In this document: positions 16,465 through 25,574 of the stretch, piece by piece
Numbering within the stretch: position 1 is the first letter of the stretch
How the letters are laid out: each line of letters starts with the position of its first letter
Source: Desulfobacteraceae bacterium UBA2174
GTDB taxonomy: Bacteria; Desulfobacterota; Desulfobacteria; Desulfobacterales; UBA2174
DNA length: 64,000 nucleotides
Direction of reading: 5' to 3'
NCBI GenBank assembly: GCA_002327445.1
Contig: DCWA01000023.1
Coordinates: 62,001 to 126,000 of the forward strand
Notes under the pieces: model-generated
What the model was told of the DNA's origin: nothing
Databases searched by the model: none
The model's input: the letters and a program-made list of their open reading frames with translations, nothing else
Made by a program: the position numbers and the translations under genes

Positions 16465-17529
16465 ATGTTCACCCACCGGTTTCGCCAACTGGCGCCCTAT
16501 GTCCCCGGGGAGCAGCCCGGGGACCGGCAGTATCTGAAGCTCAACACCAACGAATGCCCTTATCCGCCGGCGCCGTCCATCGCGGCGCTGTTGCACCGCT
16601 TCGACCCGTCACGCCTGCGGCTGTACCCGGATCCGACCATGGAGCGCCTCCGCGAAGCCATCGCGAACCGCCACGGCCTCCGCTTGGAGCAAATTTTCAC
16701 CGGCAACGGCTCCGACGAAGTCCTCTCCTTCTGCTTCTACGCCTTTTTCGGAGCGGACCTGGGGACCTTGCGGTTTCCGGCCTTCACCTACAGCTTCTAT
16801 CCGGTCTACTGCGACTTCTATGAGATCCCCTATGAAAAAGTGCCGCTGACCGAGGCCTTCGAGGTGGACCTGGACGCTCTCCGCGGTCCCGGACCGGCCG
16901 CTTCGGGGATCATCTTCGCCAACCCCAACGCGCCCACCGGCCATTTCTGGCCGCCGGAGCGCATCGCCGAGATGCTGAAACGGTTTCGTTCCGACCGGGT
17001 GGTGGTGGTGGATGAAGCCTACGTGGATTTCGGCGGGGAGAGTGTGCTGCCGCTGCTGGACGCCCATCCCAATCTGCTGATCGTGCGGACCATGTCGAAA
17101 AGCCTGGCCCTGGCCGGTTTGCGCATCGGCTACGCCCTGGGGAATCCCGACCTGATCAAGGCCCTGTTTGCCGTCAAGGACGGGTTCAACTCGTATCCGC
17201 TGGACACCCTGGCCCAGGAAATCGGAACCCTGGCCGTTGCCGAAGAAGCCTACTACCGGGACATTGCGGACCGCATCGCCGCCACCCGGACGCGCTTCGC
17301 CGCTTCGCTGGCCGAGCGGGGTTGGCAGGTGCTCCCGTCCCGGGCCAACTTCGTGTTCGCGCGCCGCCCGGGCGTGGACGGTCAGGCGGTGTATCGCACG
17401 CTCAAGGCCGAGGGCATCCTCGTGAGGCATTTCAACCCGCCGGAGATTGCCGACTTCGTGCGCATCACCATCGGTACCGATCCTCAGATGGACCGGCTTC
17501 TGGATACCGTCAGCCGCCTTTGGCCCTGA
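16465..17529 (+). CDS. hisC: Histidinol-phosphate aminotransferase HisC
   Basis: A 354-residue fold-type I PLP aminotransferase that converts imidazole acetol phosphate to histidinol phosphate in histidine biosynthesis. Signals are LKLNTNECPYPPAP near residue 25, GNGSDEVLSFCFYAFF (PLP phosphate region), FANPNAPTGHFWP, VVDEAYVDF (Asp/Tyr for PLP) and TMSKSLALAGLRIGYA with the Schiff-base lysine near 212. The Arg pair expected near the C-terminus is present (FVRITIG). Full length. ATG follows a GCAAGGGTTTCGGAAAGG stretch. It is alone here rather than in a his operon. A related acid aminotransferase specificity cannot be excluded from sequence alone. Confidence 0.92.
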   Translation: MFTHRFRQLAPYVPGEQPGDRQYLKLNTNECPYPPAPSIAALLHRFDPSRLRLYPDPTMERLREAIANRHGLRLEQIFTGNGSDEVLSFCFYAFFGADLGTLRFPAFTYSFYPVYCDFYEIPYEKVPLTEAFEVDLDALRGPGPAASGIIFANPNAPTGHFWPPERIAEMLKRFRSDRVVVVDEAYVDFGGESVLPLLDAHPNLLIVRTMSKSLALAGLRIGYALGNPDLIKALFAVKDGFNSYPLDTLAQEIGTLAVAEEAYYRDIADRIAATRTRFAASLAERGWQVLPSRANFVFARRPGVDGQAVYRTLKAEGILVRHFNPPEIADFVRITIGTDPQMDRLLDTVSRLWP

Positions 17530-17551
17530 TGACCTCCGGAACACGGTCGGT

Positions 17552-17812
17552 TCAGCGTTCGTTCACCGCCAAGCAGTAATCCTCGGCCGGGGAAATACTG
17601 TGCCCCGAGGAAATTCCGCCGGCCAGGGTCATCTGGATCTGCGCCAGCAGATCACATTCCTGGCAGCAATCCGGCAGCAGCGAACGCATTTCACAGCACC
17701 GGCACGGGCTCTGGATCAGCGTTCCAATCTCGAAGTCGAAAGCGGTGCCGTTGGAAACAGACCGGTCGGCCTTGACCTGCACGGCGGTTTTGCGGAGCTT
17801 GACCTGTTTCAT
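17552..17812 (-). CDS. Small cysteine-rich hypothetical protein
   Basis: 86 residues starting MKQVKLRKTAVQVKADRSV. The middle has a cysteine cluster (CRCCEMRSLL then DCCQECDLL) spaced like a metal-binding knuckle, and the end is EDYCLAVNER. I chose the ATG at 17812; the same frame extends to 17923 without a ribosome site. It is convergent with hisC, 22 bp apart. No family recognised. Seven cysteines in 86 residues suggest zinc or Fe-S binding. Moderately sure it is a gene because the frame, codon use and basic N-terminus look normal. Confidence 0.55.
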   Translation of the reverse strand: MKQVKLRKTAVQVKADRSVSNGTAFDFEIGTLIQSPCRCCEMRSLLPDCCQECDLLAQIQMTLAGGISSGHSISPAEDYCLAVNER

Positions 17813-18041
17813 CGATCCAGCCTTTCGTTGGGGACCGCAAGGTCGTGGTTCAGCAGGAAGTTGCCATGGTCCGGATCTGACTGGTGAACTGCTTTTAGAT
17901 TTTAAGCAATATTTGTACCACAATAATCAGGCAATTTTCTCCAGAACCCGATCCCCCCTGAATCACAAAGGATTGCCTTAACTCCAAACTGCCCCGGGTT
18001 CGATTCAAGACGTTTTGTGTCAAATTGGCTGACAATTCCTG

Positions 18042-18842
18042 TCATTTGAGACGATGCAGGTAAGACAGGATTGTATCAAGACGATCCGGATGGGTCGCAA
18101 TCAGGTGATCCATGATCTTGCGTCCATCCAGGTGGTCTCCCACGTGAAAAGGGGCGCCGCGCATGGTGAAGATTCTGCCGCCGGCCGCCTCGAGAATCAC
18201 GGCTGCCGCCGCCAGATCCTTGAAGGATTCGTTGGTGACCACGGCGGCATCGGCACGGCCCATGGCCACGTAGCAGAGGTGGGCCGCCGTGCAGCCAAGG
18301 TTCCGGATCTTGCCGGGAAAATCGGTCCGATAATGACAGTGAAAACGCGAGAAGGTCAGAATCAGGCGTTCCTCGTCGACAGCCCGGCCGCTTTCGACGG
18401 TCAAGGGATGGGATCCGAGAAAGGCTTGACCGCCGGCCCTGGCATGGAAGAGGTCCCCGGTGGCCGGCATGAAGATCATCCCGAGCAGCGGCCAGTAATT
18501 TTCCATCAGGCCCAGGGACATGGCCCAGACGGGAATGCCGGCCTGGAAGTTGTCCAGCCCGTCGACGGGATCGAAGATCCACAGGTAGCGCTTCTGTTCG
18601 TGGGTGTACCCTTCCTGCCGGTCGTCACCATCGAACACCTGGTGGGCCGGGAAGGTTTCCCGAAGGGAGGTCTGAAAGCAGGAGGCCAAATCGAGTTCAG
18701 CCTCCGTGACCAGGTCCTCGTCAAAACGTTCATGCGGCTTGACGCCGCGATAATGCTTCAACGCCTGTTGGCCGCATCGCGACAGGATCTGGCGCCCGAA
18801 GTCCTCCAGATGTTCGATCTTCGGCTCCCCCTTATCTTCCAT
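18042..18842 (-). CDS. Inositol monophosphatase family protein
   Basis: 266 residues of the Mg-dependent inositol-phosphatase/fructose-bisphosphatase/CysQ superfamily. The metal-binding motif WIFDPVDGLDNF (about residues 88-99) matches the family WxxDPxDGTxNF with Leu in place of Thr. An upstream acidic residue lies in DEDLVTEAELD, and the C-terminal SFKDLAAAAVILEAAGG matches the second motif (usually WDxAAG), with the tryptophan replaced by Phe-Lys. These changes make the substrate uncertain; it may act on a sugar phosphate, nucleotide or inositol phosphate. Start ATG follows GGAGGGCGA. It stands alone; the flanking gaps 17813-18041 and 18843-19125 show no gene I can support. Confidence 0.85.
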   Translation of the reverse strand: MEDKGEPKIEHLEDFGRQILSRCGQQALKHYRGVKPHERFDEDLVTEAELDLASCFQTSLRETFPAHQVFDGDDRQEGYTHEQKRYLWIFDPVDGLDNFQAGIPVWAMSLGLMENYWPLLGMIFMPATGDLFHARAGGQAFLGSHPLTVESGRAVDEERLILTFSRFHCHYRTDFPGKIRNLGCTAAHLCYVAMGRADAAVVTNESFKDLAAAAVILEAAGGRIFTMRGAPFHVGDHLDGRKIMDHLIATHPDRLDTILSYLHRLK

Positions 18843-19125
18843 TCGCCCTCCTGTTCAGGGCGGCCGACCCGCGGTGCAGCCGCCGGATCTTTGGCACAAA
18901 ACCATAAAATTCAAAGGAGCCCAAAAAGTGAATTTAATTTATCGTCAACCGGCTTTTTTGTCAACAACGAAGTTTTCCAAACACTGAAGGATTTCTTCTC
19001 TCGGATTGCGCCTGGCTGATGAAGGGGTGTCGCTTCAAAGACCTGGTCGCCCAGACAAAACAGCCGACAGGGCAAGGTATCGCCCCGTCGACCGCTTTCG
19101 AGTTCAGGCCCCGTTCACGCCTGGA

Positions 19126-19599
19126 TCAATTCTGTTGCCCGACCTCCTCGACGCCGGGGGTCTGGATGGAAACCCGGCGGCTTTTCCCCTCCGCCTGCTT
19201 GGGTAGGCGAACGGTGAGCAGCCCGTCCTTGTAGCTGGCGTCGATGGTCCCCACATCCACCGTTTCGGGGATGCGCAGGGTGCGGCTGAAGCTGCCGTAA
19301 CGGCGTTCGACGCGCAGGTAACACGCATCTTCCGACCTGGTTTCGGCGCGCTTTTCGCCGCGAATGGTCAACAGACCGTCGGAGAGGGTGATGTCGAGGT
19401 CGTCCTTGGTCATCCCCGGCACTTCGGTCTTCACCACGATCTCCCGGGGAGTCTCGGCCACGTCGATGGCCGGAGTCCAGGCCTGCCCCGCACCCGTGCT
19501 CCCGGTCGCCAGCGACTCGGAAAAGAGGCGGTCAAACAGATCCAACTCGGGAAAGCGCACTTGGCGCTGGCTGCGAATCAAAGGAAACCATACGTTCAT
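19126..19599 (-). CDS. Small heat shock protein, Hsp20/alpha-crystallin family
   Basis: A 157-residue holdase chaperone. The N-terminal arm (MNVWFPLIRSQRQVRFPELD) is followed by an alpha-crystallin domain from about residue 41 to 145, with VKTEVPGMTKDDLDITL, GLLTIRGEKRAE and the A-x-x-x-G-x-L signature as DASYKDGLLTVRLPK. The C-terminal tail holds VSIQTPGV, close to an IxI/V anchoring motif. AAGGAGGTAG is a strong ribosome site. The promoter 5' of it at 19642-19669 is nearly the same as that of clpB, so heat or stress induction is likely. Confidence 0.94.
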   Translation of the reverse strand: MNVWFPLIRSQRQVRFPELDLFDRLFSESLATGSTGAGQAWTPAIDVAETPREIVVKTEVPGMTKDDLDITLSDGLLTIRGEKRAETRSEDACYLRVERRYGSFSRTLRIPETVDVGTIDASYKDGLLTVRLPKQAEGKSRRVSIQTPGVEEVGQQN

Positions 19600-19641
19600 G
19601 CGATCTACCTCCTTGGGGGTGAAGTGGTCGTTTTCGAAATG

Positions 19642-19669
19642 ACCATAACCACGCCCCTCCGGCGGTCAA
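19642..19669 (-). promoter_or_regulatory. Predicted stress promoter of hsp20
   Basis: On the minus strand TTGACC (19669-19664), a 16-bp spacer ending CGTGGT, then TATGGT (19647-19642). The core TTGACC-N10-CGTGGTTAT is also found upstream of clpB at 47359-47383. Confidence 0.55.
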
Positions 19670-19677
19670 GTCGGCCG

Positions 19678-20031
19678 TCACCGGCCGGCGGCGCCCAGCA
19701 CCGGCCGGAACAGGGTATAGTACAACTCGAGAATCCCCGGTGCCGCGGCGGGCTTGCGGTCGATGAAAACCTGCCAGCGGCTGTGCTCTTCCAGCTGCCA
19801 GACGATTTCCGAGATCCGGGCCAGGACCTCGGCCGGATCCCGGCCTTCGAGGCGGATGGTCTCCGACTCGGTGAACGATGCCGGATCGTCCACGTGACTG
19901 CCCGGCCCTAAACCGACAAGCACGCTCCCCTCGCCCACATCCAGCAAGGCGCGGTTGATGGCCGCCGCCAGTCGGGGGGCCAGGGGCGAAAGTTCGCGAA
20001 ACATCCGGGTGGCAAGTTCGTTGGGGGTCAT
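19678..20031 (-). CDS. Conserved-type hypothetical protein upstream of hsp20
   Basis: 117 residues starting MTPNELATRMFRELSPLAPRLAAAINRAL. It is predicted alpha/beta with a Gly-rich turn (GEGSVLVGLGPGSHVDDPASF), and an EIVWQLEEHSRWQVFIDRK helix-strand unit. No catalytic motif, signal peptide or membrane segment is seen. The start has AAAGGAGAG, an excellent ribosome site. It is followed by hsp20 after 78 bp, but hsp20 has its own promoter in that gap. No family recognised. Confidence 0.7.
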   Translation of the reverse strand: MTPNELATRMFRELSPLAPRLAAAINRALLDVGEGSVLVGLGPGSHVDDPASFTESETIRLEGRDPAEVLARISEIVWQLEEHSRWQVFIDRKPAAAPGILELYYTLFRPVLGAAGR

Positions 20032-20164
20032 GGCAGCTCTCCTTTGTCTCCTTTGGCTTTTGGAAAATCGGTCTTATCGTGTCGATTCGAATTTCGCGTT
20101 TCGAGATGGAAGGCGGGAAATGGTCCGGGCATCTTGTTGCGCGCCGAACGAGCGCACAGGAGAC

Positions 20165-20200
20165 CGGCTGGACAAAATGGACGGAGTGGACCCAGTGGGC
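20165..20200 (+). repeat. 9-bp-periodic repeat (NNNNTGGAC type)
   Basis: Four units with TGGAC or TGGGC at exact 9-bp spacing (ending at 20173, 20182, 20191 and 20200) lie in the 273-bp gap upstream of uvrA. No clear inverted arm is visible, so this may be a half element. Confidence 0.6.
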
Positions 20201-20252
20201 ACCGGGGAAAGAGACGCCATCTGCGGGACCCGTTTTGCTTATAAATCGACTT

Positions 20253-20281
20253 TTGACGCGACCTTAATCTGTTTGAACAAT
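20253..20281 (+). promoter_or_regulatory. Possible uvrA promoter
   Basis: TTGACG (20253-20258), 17-bp spacer, AACAAT (20276-20281), 24 bp before the ATG. No LexA-type operator can be called with confidence. Confidence 0.35.
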
Positions 20282-20304
20282 TTAAAAATACGAGTGTTTT
20301 CCCG

Positions 20305-23300
20305 ATGAAACCCGATTCGATCAAGATCCGCGGCGCCCGCCAGCACAACCTGCAAAACATCGACCTCGACCTTCCCTTGAACCGTTTCACCGTCGTTTCG
20401 GGGGTGAGCGGCAGCGGCAAGTCGTCGCTGGCCTTCGACACCCTCTACGCGGAGGGTCAGCGGCGCTACGTGGAGACCTTTTCCCCCTACGCCCGCCAGT
20501 TCATGGACCGGATGGACCGCCCCCGGGTGGAGCGCATCGAGGCGGTGCCGCCGGCCATCGCCATCGACCGCAAGGATCCGGTGCGCACCTCGCGTTCGAC
20601 GGTGGGCACCATGGCCGAGATCACCGATTATGTAAAGCTTCTCTTCGCCCGGGCCGCGGTCCTGCACTGCCCACGCTGCGGTCGTCCGGTGGTCCCGGCC
20701 ACGGCGGAGGCGGTGTGGGCACAGCTCAATAACCGAACAGAGGGGAGCGAACTCATCGTCACCTTCCCCTTTCCGGTGGCGGAGGAAGACCCCCGGCGTA
20801 CCGCCGCCCACCTGACCCGTCTCGGCTACGACCGGCTTTTTCGCGGCGGCGCCATCGTTCCCCTCGCCGACCGGGATGCGGACGGTGGAGAGGGAAGCCT
20901 GGACGTGGTCGCCGATCGCACCGTATTCAAAAAAGGGGAGCGCACCCGCATCGTCGACTCCGTCGAGCAGGCCCTCGGCCTGGGCGGAGGCCGGGTGGAT
21001 CTCTGGCTGGAGCGAAAGGTTCACCTCCCCTTTTCCACCCGTCTGGAGTGCCCCCACTGCGGCATCACCTTCGGCCGCTCGTCGTCCAATCTGTTTTCGT
21101 TCAACAGCCCGGTGGGCGCCTGCGACACCTGCCGTGGCTTCGGCCGGGTGATCGCCCTCGATCCTGACTTGGTGGTCCCCGACCCGGGTCTCAGCCTCGC
21201 CCGGGGCGCCATTCGACCCTGGGGCGATGCGGCGGGCGGGCGGATCGAGTACCAGGACCTCATGGACTTTTGCCGCCGGGCCGGCATCCCCGTCGACCGT
21301 CCCTTCCGGGAGCTGACAGACGCCCAGCGCCATTCCGTCTTCGAGGGGGCCGACGGCTTTTACGGGGTCCGCGGATTCTTCGACTGGCTCGAAACCAAGA
21401 CCTACAAGATGCACGTACGGGTGTTTCTCTCGCGCTACCGCGGCTACGACCGCTGTCCGGCCTGCGGCGGCACGCGGTTCAAGCCCGAGGCCCTCGCCTG
21501 GCGGCTCGCCGGGAAGACCATCGCCGAGATCTACGCCCTGAACGTGGACCAGGCCCTGGACTTCTTCCGGAGCCTGGAAACCGGGACGGACGAGGCCCGG
21601 CGCATCGTGGTGGAAGAAATTCGCAGCCGCCTCGGCTTCCTCAGGGACACGGGGTTGGGGTATCTTACCCTGGATCGACAGTCGCGCACCCTGTCGGGCG
21701 GCGAGGTGCAGCGGGTGTCTCTGGCCGCAGCCCTCGGCGCCTCCCTGGTGGATACCCTCTACGTGCTGGACGAGCCGAGTATCGGCCTCCACCCCCGGGA
21801 CACGCGGCGCCTGGTGGATACCCTGATCCGCTTGCGCGACCAGGGCAACACCGTCGTGGTGGTGGAACACGACCCGGATGTCATCGCCCGCAGCGACTAT
21901 CTGGTGGACCTGGGGCCCGGCGCCGGCCAAAACGGCGGCCGCCTGGCCTACTTCGGCCCCACCGCCCGGGTCGACGGCTCGCTCACCGGCCAATACCTCA
22001 CCGGCGCCCGGCGCATCGCCGTCCCGGCCCGGCGCAGGGACACGGCCGACGCCGAATGGCTCACCGTGGCCGGCGCCGCCGAACACAATCTGAAGGGAAT
22101 CGACGCCGCTTTTCCCCTGCGGCGCTTCGTCTGCGTCACCGGCGTCTCCGGCTCCGGCAAGTCGACGCTGGTGGAGCAGATTCTCTACCGGGCCGTCAAG
22201 CGGGAAAAGGGCGACGACCAGGGCCGGCCCGGCAGCCACCGCGTTCTGGAAAACATCGCGGCCGTGGACGACGCCGAACTGGTGGACCAGCACCCCATCG
22301 GCCGCACTCCCCGGGCCAATGCCCTCACCTTCACCAAGGCCATGGATCCGATCCGCCGCCTGCTGGCCGACACCGAGGCGGCCCGCAGCGCCGGATTCGG
22401 CCCGGGGCATTTCTCGTTCAACACGGCCGGCGGGCGCTGCGAGGCCTGCCGCGGCGAAGGCTTCGAACGGGTGGAGATGCAGTTTCTCTCCGACGTCTAT
22501 CTCACCTGCCCCGTCTGCCAGGGCCGCCGCTTCACCGACGCCGTCCTCGCGGTGCGCTACCGGGGCCGCAGCATAGCGGACATCTTCGAGATGACCGTGG
22601 ACGAGGGACTGGCCTTCTTCGCGGACCGGCCGCGCATCGCCTCGTCCCTGGCGCCCCTGGCCAAGGTCGGCCTGGGCTACCTGCGCCTCGGCCAGCCGAT
22701 CAACACCCTGTCCGGGGGCGAGGCCCAGCGGCTCAAGCTCTCGCGGCACCTGGGCCGCGGGGACGGCCGCCACCGGCTCCTCATCTTCGACGAGCCCACC
22801 ACCGGGCTCCACCTCCACGACATCCGCACCCTGCTCCAGGCCCTGCACCACCTGGTGGACGAGGGGCAGAGCGTGGTGGTGGTCGAGCACAACCCGTACG
22901 TGATCCAAACCGCCGACTGGGTGATCGACCTCGGCCCCGAGGGCGGTGCCGCGGGAGGTCGCATCGTCACCGCCGGCCCCCCCGAGGCGGTGGCCGCCTG
23001 CCCGGAGAGCCACACCGGCCGGTTCCTGGCGCCCCTGCTGGCCGGCGCCCCGCCGGTCGGGCAGGCGCCGGCCGTCGCGGAGCCGCCGGCCGTCTACGGC
23101 GCGCTCCAGGCCCGGGCCATCCACATCGTCGGGGCCCGGGAACACAACCTGAAAAATATCACCCTGGACATCCCCCGCCACCAACTGGTGGCCCTCACCG
23201 GGGTGTCGGGATCGGGCAAATCGACCCTGGCGTTCGACATCCTTTTCGCCGAAGGCCAGCGGCGCTATCTGGAAAGCCTGGCGCCCTACGTGCGCCAGTA

Positions 23301-25572
23301 CATGAAGATCCTGGAGCGCCCCGAGGTGGACCGGCTCACCGGCCTGCCGCCCACCGTGGCCATCGAACAGCGCATCAGCCATGCCGGCCGGCGCTCCACC
23401 GTGGCCACCCTCACCGAGATCTATCACTTCCTGCGCCTGCTCTTCGCCCGCCTCGGACGCCCCCATTGCCCCCGCTGCGGCCAGCCGCTGGCCGCCCTGA
23501 GCCGGGAAGCGATGGTCGAACGGATCAGGACCGAGACCGGCGGGCGCCCGGCGCGGATTCTGGCCGTCAAGATCGCCAACCGCAAGGGGATGCACAAGCA
23601 GGTCCTGGACCGGGCCTTGAAGGCCGGCTGCAGGGAAGCCTGGATTGACGGCGAAATCGTCGCGTTGGCGCCGGGCATGGCGCTGGACCGTTTCAGGCTG
23701 CACACCGTGGCCCGGGTGATGGGGCGAACGCCGGCGGATGACCTCGATGCCTTGGTGGCGGCGGCCTTGGCGGAAGGCGGCGGGAGCCTGATGGTGGCCG
23801 ACGACCAGGGAGCGACGCGGGCTTTCAGCGCCGACGGCGTCTGCCCCGCCTGCGGGGTCGGGGTGACGGCGGCGGACGACCCCCAGCGATTCTCCTTCAA
23901 CAGCCCCCTGGGGGCTTGCCCCCGCTGCGAGGGGCTCGGCACGGACCCGCATACCGGTGCCACCTGTCCGGACTGCGGCGGCAGCCGGCTCAATGAGCAG
24001 GCCCTGGCGGTCAGGATCGAGGGCCGCACGATCTGGGATTTCGTCTCGAGGCCCGCGCCAGGCCTGCACGCCGTTCTGGAGGGATTGGAGATTCCGGACC
24101 ACCGTCGGCCGGTGGCCGACCCGATTCTCGCCGAACTGCGCGGCCGGCTGGAGCTGCTGGAACGACTCGGTTTGGACTACCTGGCCCTCTCGCGCAGCGG
24201 CGCCACCCTCTCGGGGGGCGAGGCCCAGCGGGTGCGCCTGGCAGCCCAGCTCGGCTCCAACCTCGCCGGAGCGGCCTACATCCTGGACGAGCCGACCATC
24301 GGCCTGCATCCCCGCGACAACCACCGGCTCATCCAGGCCTTGCAGGGCCTGCGCGACCGGGGCAACACGGTGGTGGTGGTGGAGCACGATGAAGAAACCA
24401 TCCGGGCCGCCGACACCGTCATCGACCTGGGGCCGGGGGCGGGAGACCGGGGCGGAACGGTGGTCGTCTCCGGCACTCCGGCCGCGGTGGCGGCCTGCGC
24501 CGCCTCGCGCACCGGGGCCCTCTTGGCCGATGGCCACCGCCGGGCGGCGGCAAGGTCAAGAGAGACGCGGCAATACCTGACGGTCCGGGGGGCGAGGGCC
24601 AACAACCTGCGGGAGGTGACGGTGGATTTTCCCCTGGGGATGCTTGTCGCCGTCACCGGCGTTTCCGGCTCTGGAAAGTCTTCCCTGCTCAAGGAGACCC
24701 TCCACCGCGGACTCAAGGCGCGCCTGGACGGGCGGCCGGCGGAGGACCCGGCCGCCTGCGACGCCATCGACGGGTGGGGGGCCGTCACGGCGGTCTGCGA
24801 AGTGGACCACAGCCCCATCGGCCGCACCCCGCGTTCGGTGCCGGCCACCTATGTGGGGATCATGGAGGCGATCCGCCGCCTCTTTGCGGCCACCCCGGCG
24901 GCCCGGGCCCGGGGATACGCACCGGCCCGTTTCTCCTTCAACGCGGCCGGCGGCCGCTGCGAGGCCTGCCGCGGACAGGGGCATCCGCGGGTGGAAATGA
25001 GCTTTCTGCCGGATGTGCACGTGGCCTGCGAGGTCTGCGGCGGCGCCCGCTTCAACGCCGACACCCTGGCGGTGCGCTACAAGGGCAAAACCATCGCCGA
25101 GGTGCTGGACATGACCTTCGACGAGGCGGCCGACTTTTTTTCCGCCGTCACGGAAATCCACCGGGCCGCCGCCTTCGTGGCCGCCATCGGCCTCGGCTAC
25201 CTGCGGCTGGGCCAACCGAGCCCGACCCTTTCCGGAGGCGAGGCCCAGCGCATCAAGCTGGCGCGCCATTTGGCCCGGCCGGGCCGGGGGCACACCTGCT
25301 TCATTCTCGACGAGCCCACCACCGGCCTCCACGGGGCCGATGTGCAGCGGTTGTTGGAAGTTCTGCAACACTTGGTGGATGCCGGCAACACGGTGGCGGT
25401 GATCGAACACAACCTTGACCTGATCGCAGCGGCCGACTGGATCGTCGATCTGGGACCCGAAGGGGGGGACGGCGGCGGGCGGGTGGTCTTCGCCGGTCCG
25501 CCCGCCGGGCTGATGGCCCTCCGGCCGCCGACACACACCGGACGGTTTCTCGCCCGGCACCTCGACGGCTGA
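20305..25572 (+). CDS. uvrA: Double-length excinuclease UvrA (two UvrA units in one chain)
   Basis: 1755 residues, almost twice the normal 940. UvrA finds DNA lesions as a homodimer and hands them to UvrB. Here two UvrA-like halves are fused near residue 930, after a short Pro/Ala/Val linker. Each half has two ABC ATPase cassettes. Walker A motifs GVSGSGKS(S/T) occur near residues 33, 612, 966 and 1452, and signatures TLSGGE(V/A)QR occur four times. Zinc-finger cysteines are duplicated: CPRCG..CPHCG, CDTCRG..CPACGG and CEACRG..CPVCQG in half one; CPRCG..CPACG, CPRCEG..CPDCGG and CEACRG..CEVCGG in half two. Walker B LDEPxxGLH motifs are intact in all four, so it is probably a functional covalent dimer. 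No uvrB or uvrC is near. It could be a second UvrA type beside a normal one elsewhere. Confidence 0.93.
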   Translation: MKPDSIKIRGARQHNLQNIDLDLPLNRFTVVSGVSGSGKSSLAFDTLYAEGQRRYVETFSPYARQFMDRMDRPRVERIEAVPPAIAIDRKDPVRTSRSTVGTMAEITDYVKLLFARAAVLHCPRCGRPVVPATAEAVWAQLNNRTEGSELIVTFPFPVAEEDPRRTAAHLTRLGYDRLFRGGAIVPLADRDADGGEGSLDVVADRTVFKKGERTRIVDSVEQALGLGGGRVDLWLERKVHLPFSTRLECPHCGITFGRSSSNLFSFNSPVGACDTCRGFGRVIALDPDLVVPDPGLSLARGAIRPWGDAAGGRIEYQDLMDFCRRAGIPVDRPFRELTDAQRHSVFEGADGFYGVRGFFDWLETKTYKMHVRVFLSRYRGYDRCPACGGTRFKPEALAWRLAGKTIAEIYALNVDQALDFFRSLETGTDEARRIVVEEIRSRLGFLRDTGLGYLTLDRQSRTLSGGEVQRVSLAAALGASLVDTLYVLDEPSIGLHPRDTRRLVDTLIRLRDQGNTVVVVEHDPDVIARSDYLVDLGPGAGQNGGRLAYFGPTARVDGSLTGQYLTGARRIAVPARRRDTADAEWLTVAGAAEHNLKGIDAAFPLRRFVCVTGVSGSGKSTLVEQILYRAVKREKGDDQGRPGSHRVLENIAAVDDAELVDQHPIGRTPRANALTFTKAMDPIRRLLADTEAARSAGFGPGHFSFNTAGGRCEACRGEGFERVEMQFLSDVYLTCPVCQGRRFTDAVLAVRYRGRSIADIFEMTVDEGLAFFADRPRIASSLAPLAKVGLGYLRLGQPINTLSGGEAQRLKLSRHLGRGDGRHRLLIFDEPTTGLHLHDIRTLLQALHHLVDEGQSVVVVEHNPYVIQTADWVIDLGPEGGAAGGRIVTAGPPEAVAACPESHTGRFLAPLLAGAPPVGQAPAVAEPPAVYGALQARAIHIVGAREHNLKNITLDIPRHQLVALTGVSGSGKSTLAFDILFAEGQRRYLESLAPYVRQYMKILERPEVDRLTGLPPTVAIEQRISHAGRRSTVATLTEIYHFLRLLFARLGRPHCPRCGQPLAALSREAMVERIRTETGGRPARILAVKIANRKGMHKQVLDRALKAGCREAWIDGEIVALAPGMALDRFRLHTVARVMGRTPADDLDALVAAALAEGGGSLMVADDQGATRAFSADGVCPACGVGVTAADDPQRFSFNSPLGACPRCEGLGTDPHTGATCPDCGGSRLNEQALAVRIEGRTIWDFVSRPAPGLHAVLEGLEIPDHRRPVADPILAELRGRLELLERLGLDYLALSRSGATLSGGEAQRVRLAAQLGSNLAGAAYILDEPTIGLHPRDNHRLIQALQGLRDRGNTVVVVEHDEETIRAADTVIDLGPGAGDRGGTVVVSGTPAAVAACAASRTGALLADGHRRAAARSRETRQYLTVRGARANNLREVTVDFPLGMLVAVTGVSGSGKSSLLKETLHRGLKARLDGRPAEDPAACDAIDGWGAVTAVCEVDHSPIGRTPRSVPATYVGIMEAIRRLFAATPAARARGYAPARFSFNAAGGRCEACRGQGHPRVEMSFLPDVHVACEVCGGARFNADTLAVRYKGKTIAEVLDMTFDEAADFFSAVTEIHRAAAFVAAIGLGYLRLGQPSPTLSGGEAQRIKLARHLARPGRGHTCFILDEPTTGLHGADVQRLLEVLQHLVDAGNTVAVIEHNLDLIAAADWIVDLGPEGGDGGGRVVFAGPPAGLMALRPPTHTGRFLARHLDG

Positions 25573-25574
25573 AC

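Noticed and set aside
20239..24537. Very long minus-strand open frame opposite uvrA
   Set aside because: The plus strand carries clear UvrA motifs throughout. The antisense product is Gly/Arg/His/Val-rich with no domain pattern, a normal shadow in GC-rich DNA.
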